From VXNE01 sp965205735 (GTDB lineage Bacteria > Pseudomonadota > Gammaproteobacteria > Pseudomonadales > Azotimanducaceae): a stretch of 64,000 nucleotides of DNA. Positions 1 to 6,969 of this stretch are shown here, in pieces. The notes under the pieces were generated by a model. The model saw only the letters and a list, made by a program, of their open reading frames with translations. It was not told the DNA's origin and did no database searches. Within the stretch, counting starts at the first letter, position 1, and each line of letters starts with the position of its first letter. The stretch is from the NCBI GenBank assembly GCA_965205735.1, contig OZ242179.1:806001-870000 (forward strand), read 5' to 3'. The position numbers and the translations under genes are program-made.

Positions 1-167
1 CGAATATGGCGGAAGCCATGGTGAACCTCACAGCCCTCAAGCGCAGAGTGTCGCTCGAAGCCGAGACTGTCGGAGGGCCGATTGACGTCGCAGTGATAAC
101 CAAGGGCGACGGATTCACGTGGATTCGCCGCAAGAACTACTTTGATCCTGCGATCAATCGGAGTTAA
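1..167 (+). CDS. Partial hypothetical protein, C-terminal end
   Basis: An open frame enters from the left edge and stops with TAA at 165-167, giving at least 54 residues ending in DPAINRS. I do not recognise the family. A stop-to-start gap of 30 bases separates it from the next small frame on the same strand, so the two may be co-transcribed. The start lies outside the window, unless one of the internal ATG codons near position 6 or 18 is used. Confidence 0.4.
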   Translation, partial: NMAEAMVNLTALKRRVSLEAETVGGPIDVAVITKGDGFTWIRRKNYFDPAINRS

Positions 168-197
168 ATTGCCAATTGAATTAGATAGGAGTCGCCG

Positions 198-374
198 ATG
201 TCACTAGTTCGCCAGACCATCTCGTCTAGCAAATACAACAACTTGCTCGACCCTCAGCGCGCACACTTTCGCGAGGAATTAAGGCGACAGGCCGTTCAAG
301 ATGCCACGAAGGCGACGGATGCGGTGCGCGCCAAACTCAGGCATGACCTGAAGGCGAGTCTCAAGGGTGCGTAA
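198..374 (+). CDS. Small hypothetical protein (58 aa)
   Basis: The ATG at 198 follows a good ribosome-binding sequence (TAGGAG, seven bases upstream), which is the main reason to accept this short frame. The product is charged and helical in look (many Arg, Lys, Ala, Asp), with no membrane segment or known motif. It lies just downstream of another short frame on the same strand. Function is unknown; a small regulator or antitoxin-like protein is possible but unsupported. Confidence 0.4.
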   Translation: MSLVRQTISSSKYNNLLDPQRAHFREELRRQAVQDATKATDAVRAKLRHDLKASLKGA

Positions 375-405
375 GCGTTCGGTCAGGCCGTGACGGTAGC
401 AGTTT

Positions 406-672
406 CTACCGGTTGAGAACGCGCTTCCAGTCCTTGCGCAGGGGACGCAGCCAGATGTCCTTTTTGGGCTTGTCGTAGCGTTTCTTCGTGTCGTAGCGCC
501 CGCGCCCCTGGGTCGCGCCGACGCGGGTCCAGCCGGAAGCCCGGCAGACGCCGCCGGTGTAGCGCGGAGTCTCGACGAAGGTCTCGATCAGCACCGGGGT
601 GGTGCCGTAGCGCGCCGTCCAGTCGACGGGCAGCTGGCGGCGGACGATGGCGAGGATGTGCGAGCCGAGGTT
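406..672 (-). pseudogene. DUF4338 (DruA-like) protein, C-terminal remnant
   Basis: The minus-strand frame shows the typical end of DUF4338 proteins: SNLGSHIL, then LIETFVE, a CRASGW..VG.T.GRGR stretch and KDIWLRPLRKDW. DUF4338 includes DruA of the Druantia anti-phage system but is also found alone beside mobile genes, so a defence role cannot be assumed. The N-terminal half is missing: homology stops where the IS256 element begins at 673, and no matching piece lies beyond the element at 2064. The first 13 residues of the open frame are encoded inside the IS end. Confidence 0.65.
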
Positions 673-2064
673 GGAGCTATAGTCAAATCTGGTGTACGGC
701 GGGTTGATCATGCGGCGGCTCTGCTGTCCTGGACGAACTCAATGCCGTCGTTGAATTTCACTCCCTCGATCACTTTCGCGAGCTGCCGAAAGCCGCGTAG
801 TCGTCGCCAGGATTGCTCGGCGCACATGCCCATCTTGTAGATCATCGAGAGCATGCTCTGGCGGCTGACGCAGCCTTTGGCGCGTTTGCTCCGGTGGCGG
901 ATGGTGGCGAACGACGACTCGATCACGTTGGTCGTGCGCAGGTGCGTCCAGTGGACACCCCGGAAGTCGTAGAAGGCCAGCAGCTCCTGCCGATCCCGGG
1001 CCAGGCAGGCGGTCGCCTTCGGATACTTGTCGTCGTAGCGCTCGATCCAGTCGTCGAAAGCGTGCTCGGCCTGTGCCTTGGTCTCGGCCATCCAGATCTC
1101 ATGGAGGCCCTGCTTGGCCTTCGGCTGGCTGGACTTCGGCAGATAGTTGAGGACGTTGCCGGTCTTGTGCATCCAACAGCGTTGCGCCCGGGTCTGCGGA
1201 TACACCTCCGACAGCGCCGACCAGAAGCCCAGCGCGCCGTCGCCGACGGCCAGCTTCGCCGGGCGCGTGAAGCCGCGCTGCTTCATCCCCAGCAATACCT
1301 CGCGCCAACTCTGGGTGGACTCCCGAACACCATCCTCGATCGCCAGGAAGTGCTTCTCGCCGCGGGCGTTCACGCCAATCACCACCAGTACGCACAGCCG
1401 TTCGCCCGCGCCCCGCAGGCCGCTGTGGATGCCGTCCGCCCAGACGTATACCCAGTCGTCGGCAAGGCTCCGCCGGCACCACGACCGGTACTCCTCGTCC
1501 CAACTGCGCTTGAGCCGGCTCACCACGTTCGCCGACAGCCCGCGAGCCGCTTCCTCGCCCACCAGCGCCGACACCGCCGCGCGCATCCGACCCGTCGACA
1601 CCCCGTGCAGGTACAGCCACGGAACCGCGGCGTCGAGACTCGCACTGCGGCGAACGTAAGGTGGCACCAGGGAAGAGCGAAACGGCGCCGAAGACCCGGA
1701 GCGGCTGCGCAACTTCGGAACTTCGACCTCCACCGCGCCAATCCCCGTCAGGATCTCCCGACGCGGAAGGTGGCCGTTGCGAACCACCCGCCGCCGTCCG
1801 TCCGGCAACCGTTCGTCCGCGAACCCCGACAGGCACTCCTCGAACTCCGCCGCCACCGCCGCCTCGATCAGCCGTCGCGCGCCCGTGCGCAGCAGCTCCG
1901 TCAACGCGTCCTCAACCACCGCTGGCGCTGCCAGCGAAACCACTTTATCGTTGCCCATGTGTGGCGTGCTCCTCTTGCCAAAATCGTTTTCTCGCAAACT
2001 CGATTTCAACAGAGACACGCTGCACAACTCAACTCACCCGTACACCACTTTCAACCATAGCTCC
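673..2064 (-). mobile_element. IS256-family insertion sequence (1392 bp)
   Basis: Imperfect terminal inverted repeats bound the element: GGAGCTATAGTCAAATCTGG at 673-692 matches the reverse complement of 2045-2064 at about 15 of 20 positions, and both continue into TGTACGG. One full-length Mutator/IS256-type transposase gene fills the inside. Flanks (CCGAGGTT on the left, CTCGTAGG on the right) are not a target duplication, so one side was probably deleted or rearranged after insertion. Confidence 0.8.
708..1958 (-). CDS. IS256-family (Mutator-type) transposase
   Basis: This 416-residue protein has the family layout: an N-terminal domain with RRLIEAAVAAEFEECL, then the DDE catalytic core. The likely catalytic residues are D in VYVWADGIH, D in AVGDGALGFW and E in TTNVIESSFATIRHR; the C/H motif (RCWMHK) lies between the last two. 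The start MGNDKVV at 1958 fits IS256 transposases better than the longer upstream extension. Length is normal and no frameshift is visible, so the element could still be active. Confidence 0.9.
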   Translation of the reverse strand: MGNDKVVSLAAPAVVEDALTELLRTGARRLIEAAVAAEFEECLSGFADERLPDGRRRVVRNGHLPRREILTGIGAVEVEVPKLRSRSGSSAPFRSSLVPPYVRRSASLDAAVPWLYLHGVSTGRMRAAVSALVGEEAARGLSANVVSRLKRSWDEEYRSWCRRSLADDWVYVWADGIHSGLRGAGERLCVLVVIGVNARGEKHFLAIEDGVRESTQSWREVLLGMKQRGFTRPAKLAVGDGALGFWSALSEVYPQTRAQRCWMHKTGNVLNYLPKSSQPKAKQGLHEIWMAETKAQAEHAFDDWIERYDDKYPKATACLARDRQELLAFYDFRGVHWTHLRTTNVIESSFATIRHRSKRAKGCVSRQSMLSMIYKMGMCAEQSWRRLRGFRQLAKVIEGVKFNDGIEFVQDSRAAA

Positions 2065-2137
2065 CTCGTAGGATATGCCGCTCGCTGGTGGTCTCCAAGG
2101 GCGTGTACCGGCTCACGAGGTGAGCCGGCACAGTCAC

Positions 2138-2167
2138 TTGCCACATTCCCCACCCGCTCGCTACGAT
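2138..2167 (+). promoter_or_regulatory. Sigma-70-type promoter of ffs cassette 1
   Basis: A -35 box TTGCCA (2138-2143) and a -10 box TACGAT (2162-2167) are separated by 18 bases, with the SRP RNA starting about 15 bases further on. The same boxes and spacing recur upstream of cassettes 2 (2553) and 3 (20998), although the spacer bases differ, which supports function. Confidence 0.7.
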
Positions 2168-2182
2168 ACGCCCCGCAACGAT

Positions 2183-2292
2183 GGTGACCCCACCGGTCCC
2201 CTCGCGACGACAAGTTGTGAACCCCGTCAGGCCTGGAAGGGAGCAGCGGCAGCAGCGGACTCGGGTGCCGGGGTGTGGCTGGTCGGGTCGCC
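2183..2292 (+). ncRNA. ffs: 4.5S RNA, bacterial small signal recognition particle RNA
   Basis: The conserved domain IV core is present: GTCAGGCCTGGAAGGGAGCA with a GGAA tetraloop, followed by the family-typical GTGCCGGGGTGTGGCTGG. The ends pair (GGTGACCC with GGGTCGCC), closing one long hairpin of about 110 nt without an Alu domain, as in gammaproteobacteria. The RNA binds Ffh and directs ribosomes making membrane proteins to FtsY. It lies 13 bases upstream of a tRNA-Ser gene and was probably co-transcribed with it. Of the three ffs-like sequences in the window only this one keeps the Ffh-binding core. Confidence 0.92.
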
Positions 2293-2305
2293 TCCATTTG
2301 CCACC

Positions 2306-2486
2306 GGAGAGGTGTCTGAGCGGCTTAAGGAGCACGCTTGGAAAGTGTGTATGGGTTAATAGCTCATCGAGGGTTCGACTCGAGCCGCCGCCAGGCGGCG
2401 AGAGAACGCGTAGGCGACGCAGTCGCCGAGCGGCCCCGAAAGGGGTGAGCCGCCGGAGGCGGCGAATAGTCCCTCCCTCTCCGCCC
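2306..2486 (+). tRNA. tRNA-Ser(GGA), copy 1, T-loop interrupted by 90 nt
   Basis: The acceptor stem (GGAGAGG with CCTCTCC), D-arm with intact G18-G19, anticodon loop TTGGAAA (anticodon GGA) and long variable arm are all normal. The T stem GAGGG/CCCTC is also intact, but its loop TTCGA is followed by a 90-nt block of four hairpins before the loop closes. The encoded 3' end is CCC rather than CCA. Whether the insertion is spliced, tolerated or inactivating cannot be told from sequence. Upstream lies the only intact ffs gene. Confidence 0.8.
2379..2468 (+). repeat. Four-hairpin insertion element in tRNA-Ser T-loop, copy 1
   Basis: This 90-nt block sits between T-loop residues A58 and A59. It folds into four small hairpins in a row: GCCGCC/GGCGGC, GGCGAC/GTCGCC, CCCC-GAAA-GGGG and GCCGCC/GGCGGC. 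The copy in the tRNA at 21 kb differs at three positions, all in loops or linkers, so the stems are unchanged. It has no open frame, no group I or group II intron signature that I can see, and no terminal inverted repeats beyond the hairpins themselves. Confidence 0.75.
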
Positions 2487-2552
2487 CTGCCACACCACTG
2501 GCGCCGCCGCGTTCTATCTTCTCGTCAGTTCCGGCAAAGTTCTGACCATCAC

Positions 2553-2582
2553 TTGCCACATTCCCCGTGCGCTGGCTACGAT
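2553..2582 (+). promoter_or_regulatory. Sigma-70-type promoter of cassette 2
   Basis: TTGCCA at 2553-2558 and TACGAT at 2577-2582 with an 18-base spacer repeat the layout of cassette 1. The promoter is preserved although the SRP RNA it drives is damaged, so it may now mainly serve the uninterrupted tRNA-Ser. Confidence 0.6.
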
Positions 2583-2597
2583 GCGCTCCGCAACGAA

Positions 2598-2706
2598 GGT
2601 GACCCCGAAGGTCCTCTCGCGACGACAGGTTGTGAACTGCGTCAATTCCGAAGGGACGCGCGGTAGCAGCGAACTTGATTGCCGGGGCGCGGCTGGCCAG
2701 ATCACC
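2598..2706 (+). pseudogene. Degenerate 4.5S RNA, copy 2
   Basis: The outline of ffs copy 1 is recognisable from GGTGACCC to AGATCACC, but the Ffh-binding core has decayed: the GTCAGGCCTGGAAGGGAGC of copy 1 is here GTCAATTCCGAAGGGACGC. The GGAA tetraloop context and the AGCAG internal loop are lost, so it should not bind Ffh. It arose by tandem duplication of the ffs-tRNA cassette. Confidence 0.75.
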
Positions 2707-2719
2707 TCCAATTGCCACC

Positions 2720-2810
2720 GGAGAGGTGTCCGAGCGCCTTAAGGAGCACGCTTGGAAAGTGTGTATGGGTTAATAGCTCATCGAGGGTTCGAATCCCTCC
2801 CTCTCCGCCA
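2720..2810 (+). tRNA. tRNA-Ser(GGA), copy 2, uninterrupted
   Basis: This 91-nt tRNA has acceptor GGAGAGG/CCTCTCC, anticodon loop TTGGAAA (GGA), a long variable arm, an uninterrupted T-loop TTCGAAT and encoded CCA. One base is unusual: the D-loop reads AGCGCC where the other two copies have AGCGGC, so invariant G19, which normally pairs with C56 of the T-loop, is C. It is the only copy with a normal T-arm. An AT-rich run (ATAAATAAATAAAAA) follows. Confidence 0.88.
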
Positions 2811-3118
2811 ATAAATAAATAAAAACACTAACTTAATGGGGTCATACCACAAAACTGATGGGCTTGAACGGTCCCACATGACTCTCCCAGACACCAAGCT
2901 TCGCCTTATCCAACCTTCGCGGGCAGCCCGAACAAGCTGCAGCATCGGTGCTGCTCCACACTGCTTCACAATCACTTCAGCAGGCCTAAGGCTAATCGAG
3001 CGAGGGGATGACCGACTAGCTCGACGGGGATCCGGCGCCAGGATTCATGCGTCCCCTTTTCGACGCTCATGGAGGATGGGCCGATGACGCCCGGTCGCTT
3101 TTACCAGTTCGCACAGCG
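2811..3118. other. Intergenic stretch after tRNA-Ser copy 2
   Basis: An AT-rich start (2811-2825) is followed by sequence with no supported gene. A minus-strand frame at 2778-2975 overlaps the tRNA and is not credible. Nothing else was recognised here. Confidence 0.4.
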
Positions 3119-4588
3119 ATGAAAAAGACCCTCCAGCGTTTCGACAGAAAGGCTTGGATCAGCCGGTTCGGCCAAGCCCTCGAGGACACGGCGGCCACAG
3201 CGCGTTCGACTGGCGTCCCCTTCCGCATTCACGGTTCAATCGACATAGACCACCGCCGGAGAGAAGAGCACCGGCGGTACCGTGAAATGGCCGAGCTGGC
3301 GAAGACCGATGCTTACGCTGCCAAGCTGTTCGACGAGTCCCACCTCTGGCTCGACTCCTTGCCCGATGGTGTGCAAGACCTGCTGCTGGAGCATCCGGTA
3401 ATGGCACAGGCGTGGTCCGGCGGATCGCGCAAGGGCTTCCATCGCATGCAAGTACTTGGAAGCGGCCACGCCGGTGTCGAGTCCCTGATCGTCAGACTCG
3501 CCAAGCTGTCGGTCAAGGCAGGGGGCGAATACACGGCGACGATGCTGCACCGGTTCCTCGTCGCCGGGGAGGGCGTACGACTGCACGCCCACGAAATCAC
3601 GGTGTTCCACGGCTTTGAACTCGACGATGCGGTCCCGCTGGGACGAGGTGCCTATCTCGCCTCCTACGACGCCGTCCGCGAGCGCTTCGGACTGCCCGAG
3701 GATCCGGAATCGTGGCTGAAACAGATCGATGAGGGCCTTGATCTTCACCCCGGACGACTGGCTCACGCTTCTTCGCGCGCCGTACTCGTTCGACAGGTTA
3801 ATTGGGGACCCGCCGTCGCCCCCTGCGAGTGTCCCACAGGACGGGACAGCCCCCTAAGGGTCAGGTACCGGTTCCCGCTCGACCACACCGTCGAATCAGT
3901 TACCGACGTGTTCGAAGAACGTGAAATCCTGTTGCATCTGTTGAGCATCGCGGTGCGGTCCAAGCTGGTGAGTCACGCTGTCATCGATGCGGTGCCCCCG
4001 TGGATGACTCAGCTCGATCCGAACCTCCGGACTCGGCAGTCTGGAGGCGGTCGCGGCGTGTTCGACGTGTGGCCGGAGGACCGAGTGCCATCCATGGAGG
4101 ACCTCGACGCGTTCACGGCCGCAGCTCGCGGCTGGTTGACCTATTGGGCCGGCAGGGGAAACCGCAGCACAGAACTGGCGATCCGGCGTACCGCCGCCTC
4201 CTTCGGGATCGCCGGAGGCCGGTTCGGCGTGGAGGATCGTCTGATCGACGCGAGCATCGCGTTGGAAGCCATGTACGGTCCGTTCGATAGCGGTATCACG
4301 CAGAAGATCAGCTCGCGCGCAAGCTGGCTGTTGGGCGAGTTCGATGCCGAGGGCCGCTCGACCTCCAAAAAAGTCAAATCCTTCTACAAGGCCCGCTCCA
4401 AGGTTGTCCACGGAACCGTCAGCAAGGATCGCCGAAAACGCGAGCGAGAACTCGCCAGCGCTCTCGAATCAGGACGAGAACTCGCGCGCCGAACGCTATT
4501 CGCCTTGCTCGCTCGCGGTCCGGTAGACGACGAGAGCGAATGGGACGCGCCCGTCATCAAGGATTCGGCAGGCGAGAGTGACCCGTAA
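3119..4588 (+). CDS. ApeA-like HEPN domain protein
   Basis: This 489-residue protein ends in an ApeA-type HEPN domain (roughly residues 350-470). The domain has a helix RLIDASIALEAMYG, then SSRASWLLG, and the HEPN signature RxxxxH in KARSKVVHG. HEPN domains of this type are usually metal-independent RNases, and ApeA itself acts in phage defence by cutting tRNA; that role here is inference. The N-terminal 350 residues are not recognised. The ATG at 3119 (MKKTLQRF) is preferred to the longer frame from 3047. The convergent gene ends three bases downstream. Confidence 0.7.
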   Translation: MKKTLQRFDRKAWISRFGQALEDTAATARSTGVPFRIHGSIDIDHRRREEHRRYREMAELAKTDAYAAKLFDESHLWLDSLPDGVQDLLLEHPVMAQAWSGGSRKGFHRMQVLGSGHAGVESLIVRLAKLSVKAGGEYTATMLHRFLVAGEGVRLHAHEITVFHGFELDDAVPLGRGAYLASYDAVRERFGLPEDPESWLKQIDEGLDLHPGRLAHASSRAVLVRQVNWGPAVAPCECPTGRDSPLRVRYRFPLDHTVESVTDVFEEREILLHLLSIAVRSKLVSHAVIDAVPPWMTQLDPNLRTRQSGGGRGVFDVWPEDRVPSMEDLDAFTAAARGWLTYWAGRGNRSTELAIRRTAASFGIAGGRFGVEDRLIDASIALEAMYGPFDSGITQKISSRASWLLGEFDAEGRSTSKKVKSFYKARSKVVHGTVSKDRRKRERELASALESGRELARRTLFALLARGPVDDESEWDAPVIKDSAGESDP

Positions 4589-4590
4589 CT

Positions 4591-5118
4591 TCAAGAACCC
4601 TCCATGTAGTTCCGCATATGCAGCCTGAGTTCCTCCGGCTTTGGCGGTTGCGCAACGTCCAGGTCCTCCGCGACAAGGCCGCACGCCGCGACCAGCGCGT
4701 CCTCCATGCGGTACCCTCCCGACGTGGTCACGGGCTCGTTTTCCCTCCTTACCTCGAAGTGCTCCGGGTGGGGGAAGTGAGCAATGCCGATGGTCGCGAA
4801 CCTGCCCTTGTGCCACACGATGGTCTCATCGGGGTTTGACCTCGTGTTGAGCAGGAAGACCGCGCCCCCGTATTCGTGGAACATCACGACGTCGCCGTAT
4901 TGGAGGCTTTCGCACCAGAAGCGGCCAGCGCGCGTGACGGTCAACGTCCCGTCGCCATCTTTCTCAAGCCAGCTTTGTTCCACCAGGAAGTCGACGACCG
5001 TCGAGACCTCTGGATCAACCCCGGTATCGAGCTTGCCTTCGCAGTTCGAAGCCGCTCGCGCAAGCAGGTCGCACATAAGCCTTACATTCAATTCAAGCCC
5101 CCGCCCACCGTTTTGCAT
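4591..5118 (-). CDS. Uncharacterised protein with winged-helix-like N-terminus
   Basis: Starting at ATG 5118, the 175-residue product begins with helices (VRLMCDLLARAA, VDFLVEQSWLEKDG) and a beta wing (TLTVTRAGRFW) that look like a winged helix. A beta-rich part follows (YGDVVMFHEYGGAVFLLNTR). I do not recognise the family. The longer frame up to 5493 has low-complexity sequence and is not supported. It is convergent with the HEPN gene and divergent from the integrase remnant. Confidence 0.5.
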   Translation of the reverse strand: MQNGGRGLELNVRLMCDLLARAASNCEGKLDTGVDPEVSTVVDFLVEQSWLEKDGDGTLTVTRAGRFWCESLQYGDVVMFHEYGGAVFLLNTRSNPDETIVWHKGRFATIGIAHFPHPEHFEVRRENEPVTTSGGYRMEDALVAACGLVAEDLDVAQPPKPEELRLHMRNYMEGS

Positions 5119-5270
5119 TGCCGCGATGATTCCTCCGTAGCACGCACCAGGTACTGTTGCAAGGCCGTGTTGCCTATCGCTGAACCGCCTTGGCGCCCGA
5201 CCTGGGCGACTGCGTCCGCCCGCGTACCGGCGGACCACCCTCGCCGAGGTCGGCTTCCGTCCGGCGCCGC

Positions 5271-5353
5271 TTATGGTGAGTAGCTCGTTATGGAGAGTCG
5301 GCCGGCGTCTTGTCCAGACGGCGCAGCCCCTGCCGGTTGGATACTCACCATAA
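5271..5353. repeat. 12-bp inverted repeat upstream of an integrase remnant
   Basis: TTATGGTGAGTA (5271-5282) and its exact complement TACTCACCATAA (5342-5353) flank 59 bases; a further TTATGG lies at 5288. It lies about 50 bases before a tyrosine-recombinase start. It could be a recombination or end site of that element, or an operator; function is inferred from position only. Confidence 0.45.
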
Positions 5354-5401
5354 CTACGTTCTCCTGACTGCCCCCGACTGGGACAACAACAGGAGAACCA
5401 C

Positions 5402-6417
5402 ATGTCCAAAGACACCAGCCAAGCTGGCCTCGTCGACAATCTCATAGCCGAGTTTCGGGAAAGCCTGAGGCGAGACGGGTTAGACCACAGCACTCGGCTG
5501 TACGCCGAATGCGCCAGACACTTCGTCGTCTGGCTCGAGCACGATGGCGCGCTACTTGCGGACGCCGACGATGCCCAGCTTCAGCGCTTTGCTCACCATT
5601 CATGCGAGTGCGCGGGGTTCGCGCACCGCAAGTGGCCCGCGCCTACGCTGCGGCTGTCGGCCTACGGAGCGGTTCGGTTCGTGCGGTTCCTGGAAGCGCG
5701 GGGTCTTGTTCACCATCCCGGTGAGGTGGCCGAAGGCTTCCGTCTGGCGGAAGCGTTCGCGCGATCCCTGCGCGCCCAGGGCTTCCAGCCGTCCACCGCC
5801 GATAACCTACCGGCGCACGTTCACTCACTTTGTCGTTTGGCTGCACCAGTGCAGGATCCCGTTGGACCGGATCGACGCCGGCGTGGCGGCTCGTTTCGCC
5901 GCTCACGATTGCCTATGCCTGGGACCCCCGTGGCGTCCTCCAGTCAAGCGATTGCGCCACGGTCGGAGGGTCGCGGCCAGAGTTGCTCGCTTTGCAGACT
6001 TCCGGGCCGGCGGCGATGCCCGGGCAGGAGAACCTGTGTGCCAGCCCCGGCCACCGGACCCGCGCCTGGAGCCGTTCCGGCAGTGGTTGTTGCGGGAGCG
6101 TGGCATCGCGGAGTGCAGCGTGGGCGTGTACTTGCGCACCCTGCGGTTGCTGCTGCGCGACATCGGGCACGACGTCGCACGGTACGGCGCGGCCCTCCTC
6201 AGGGACGCGGTCCTGCGGCAGTTCGAGGGCAAGTCTCCGAAGCCGGCTCAACTCCTGACCACCGCCTTCCGCGCCTATCTGCGCTACCTCGCCTCGACTG
6301 GCCAGTGCGATGCCGGACTGCTCGGCGCAGTCCCGACAGCGCGCACCTGGGCCCTCGCGGCGATCGACACGTGCGACCCCTCCACCGCGGTCGGCGTCAG
6401 GAATCGAGCCATCCTGC
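5402..6417 (+). pseudogene. Tyrosine recombinase, N-terminal part, frameshifted
   Basis: The ATG at 5402 follows AACAGGAGAACCAC, a good ribosome-binding site. The first frame encodes a SAM-like core-binding domain (FRESLRRDGLDHSTRLYAECARHF, with FLEARGL further on). Near 5810 homology moves to another frame: THFVVWLHQCRIPLDRID, then FRQWLLRERGIAECSV, FRAYLRYLASTGQ and VGVRNRAILL. The catalytic R-K-H-R-Y part is missing because sequence changes near 6417 to a transposase fragment. Recombinases of this shape occur in multi-recombinase elements; that placement is inference. Confidence 0.7.
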
Positions 6418-6600
6418 TGCGACTCCAAGGGCAAGGTGCGGCGCAAGTACCTGCGCGGCGACGTCAAGACGCCGTACGAGAAGTTGAAGTCGCTGTCGGG
6501 GGCAGCCGGCCACCTGAAGCCGGGCCTGACGTTCCGGGCGCTCAACGCGGCCCGCGCCGAACTGTTCCGGCGGATCCGCTCGACCGCCGCCGCGGCGTGA
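6418..6600 (+). pseudogene. Transposase C-terminal fragment
   Basis: A 60-residue end piece in its own frame reads GKVRRKYLRGDVKTPYEKL, then GAAGHLKPGLTF, and stops at 6600. This resembles the C-terminus of integrase-core (DDE) transposases, where a KTPYEKL motif precedes a short helical tail. The rest of the gene is absent; it is joined directly to the recombinase remnant. Confidence 0.5.
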
Positions 6601-6969
6601 AGGACAGGGAACCGTCCGGCCCGCGTTTTCCACGGCCTGCACACCGCCGCTTTCATGTTCGAGGGGACCGCGTCCGTGGACAGGCCGTGGAAAACGCTAT
6701 ATCTCTCGTCGTCCAACGGCGGATGCGCTGCTCAAACGCCGCAGCCCTCCCAAACATCACCTCGCGGCTTCGAAGCCGCCCTCGGCGAATTGAACCGCGG
6801 CCTCCGCCAAGGCAGACTCGTCCCTGAATCGAGCGACACACCGCATCAGCCACCAAGGCTTTGGCCGAACCCTCGTTTCATGCTCACTTTCTCATTGGAC
6901 AACGCTGAGGGTTGACAACCTCCCGCCGTGCGGTTTCGCTATGTCGCCGTTCCCTTGAGGGCGTAACCA
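6601..6969. other. Stretch without a supported gene
   Basis: No frame here has recognisable homology. A short plus-strand frame at 6655-6915 has no motif and poor composition. The last bases supply a ribosome-binding site (GAGGG, 6956-6960) for the next gene. Confidence 0.4.

Noticed and set aside
813..2060. Long plus-strand frame (415 codons) opposite the IS256 transposase
   Set aside because: It is Arg/His/Pro-rich, lacks any domain, and is the mirror of a clear transposase gene in high-GC DNA.
2109..2129. Rho-independent terminator before ffs
   Set aside because: CCGGCTCAC GAG GTGAGCCGG is a good hairpin but has no T-run after it, so it is not called as a terminator.
2379..2468. Group I or group II intron in the tRNA gene
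   Set aside because: At 90 nt it is far too short and has no P7/J domain or domain V-like sequence; position is T-loop, not anticodon.
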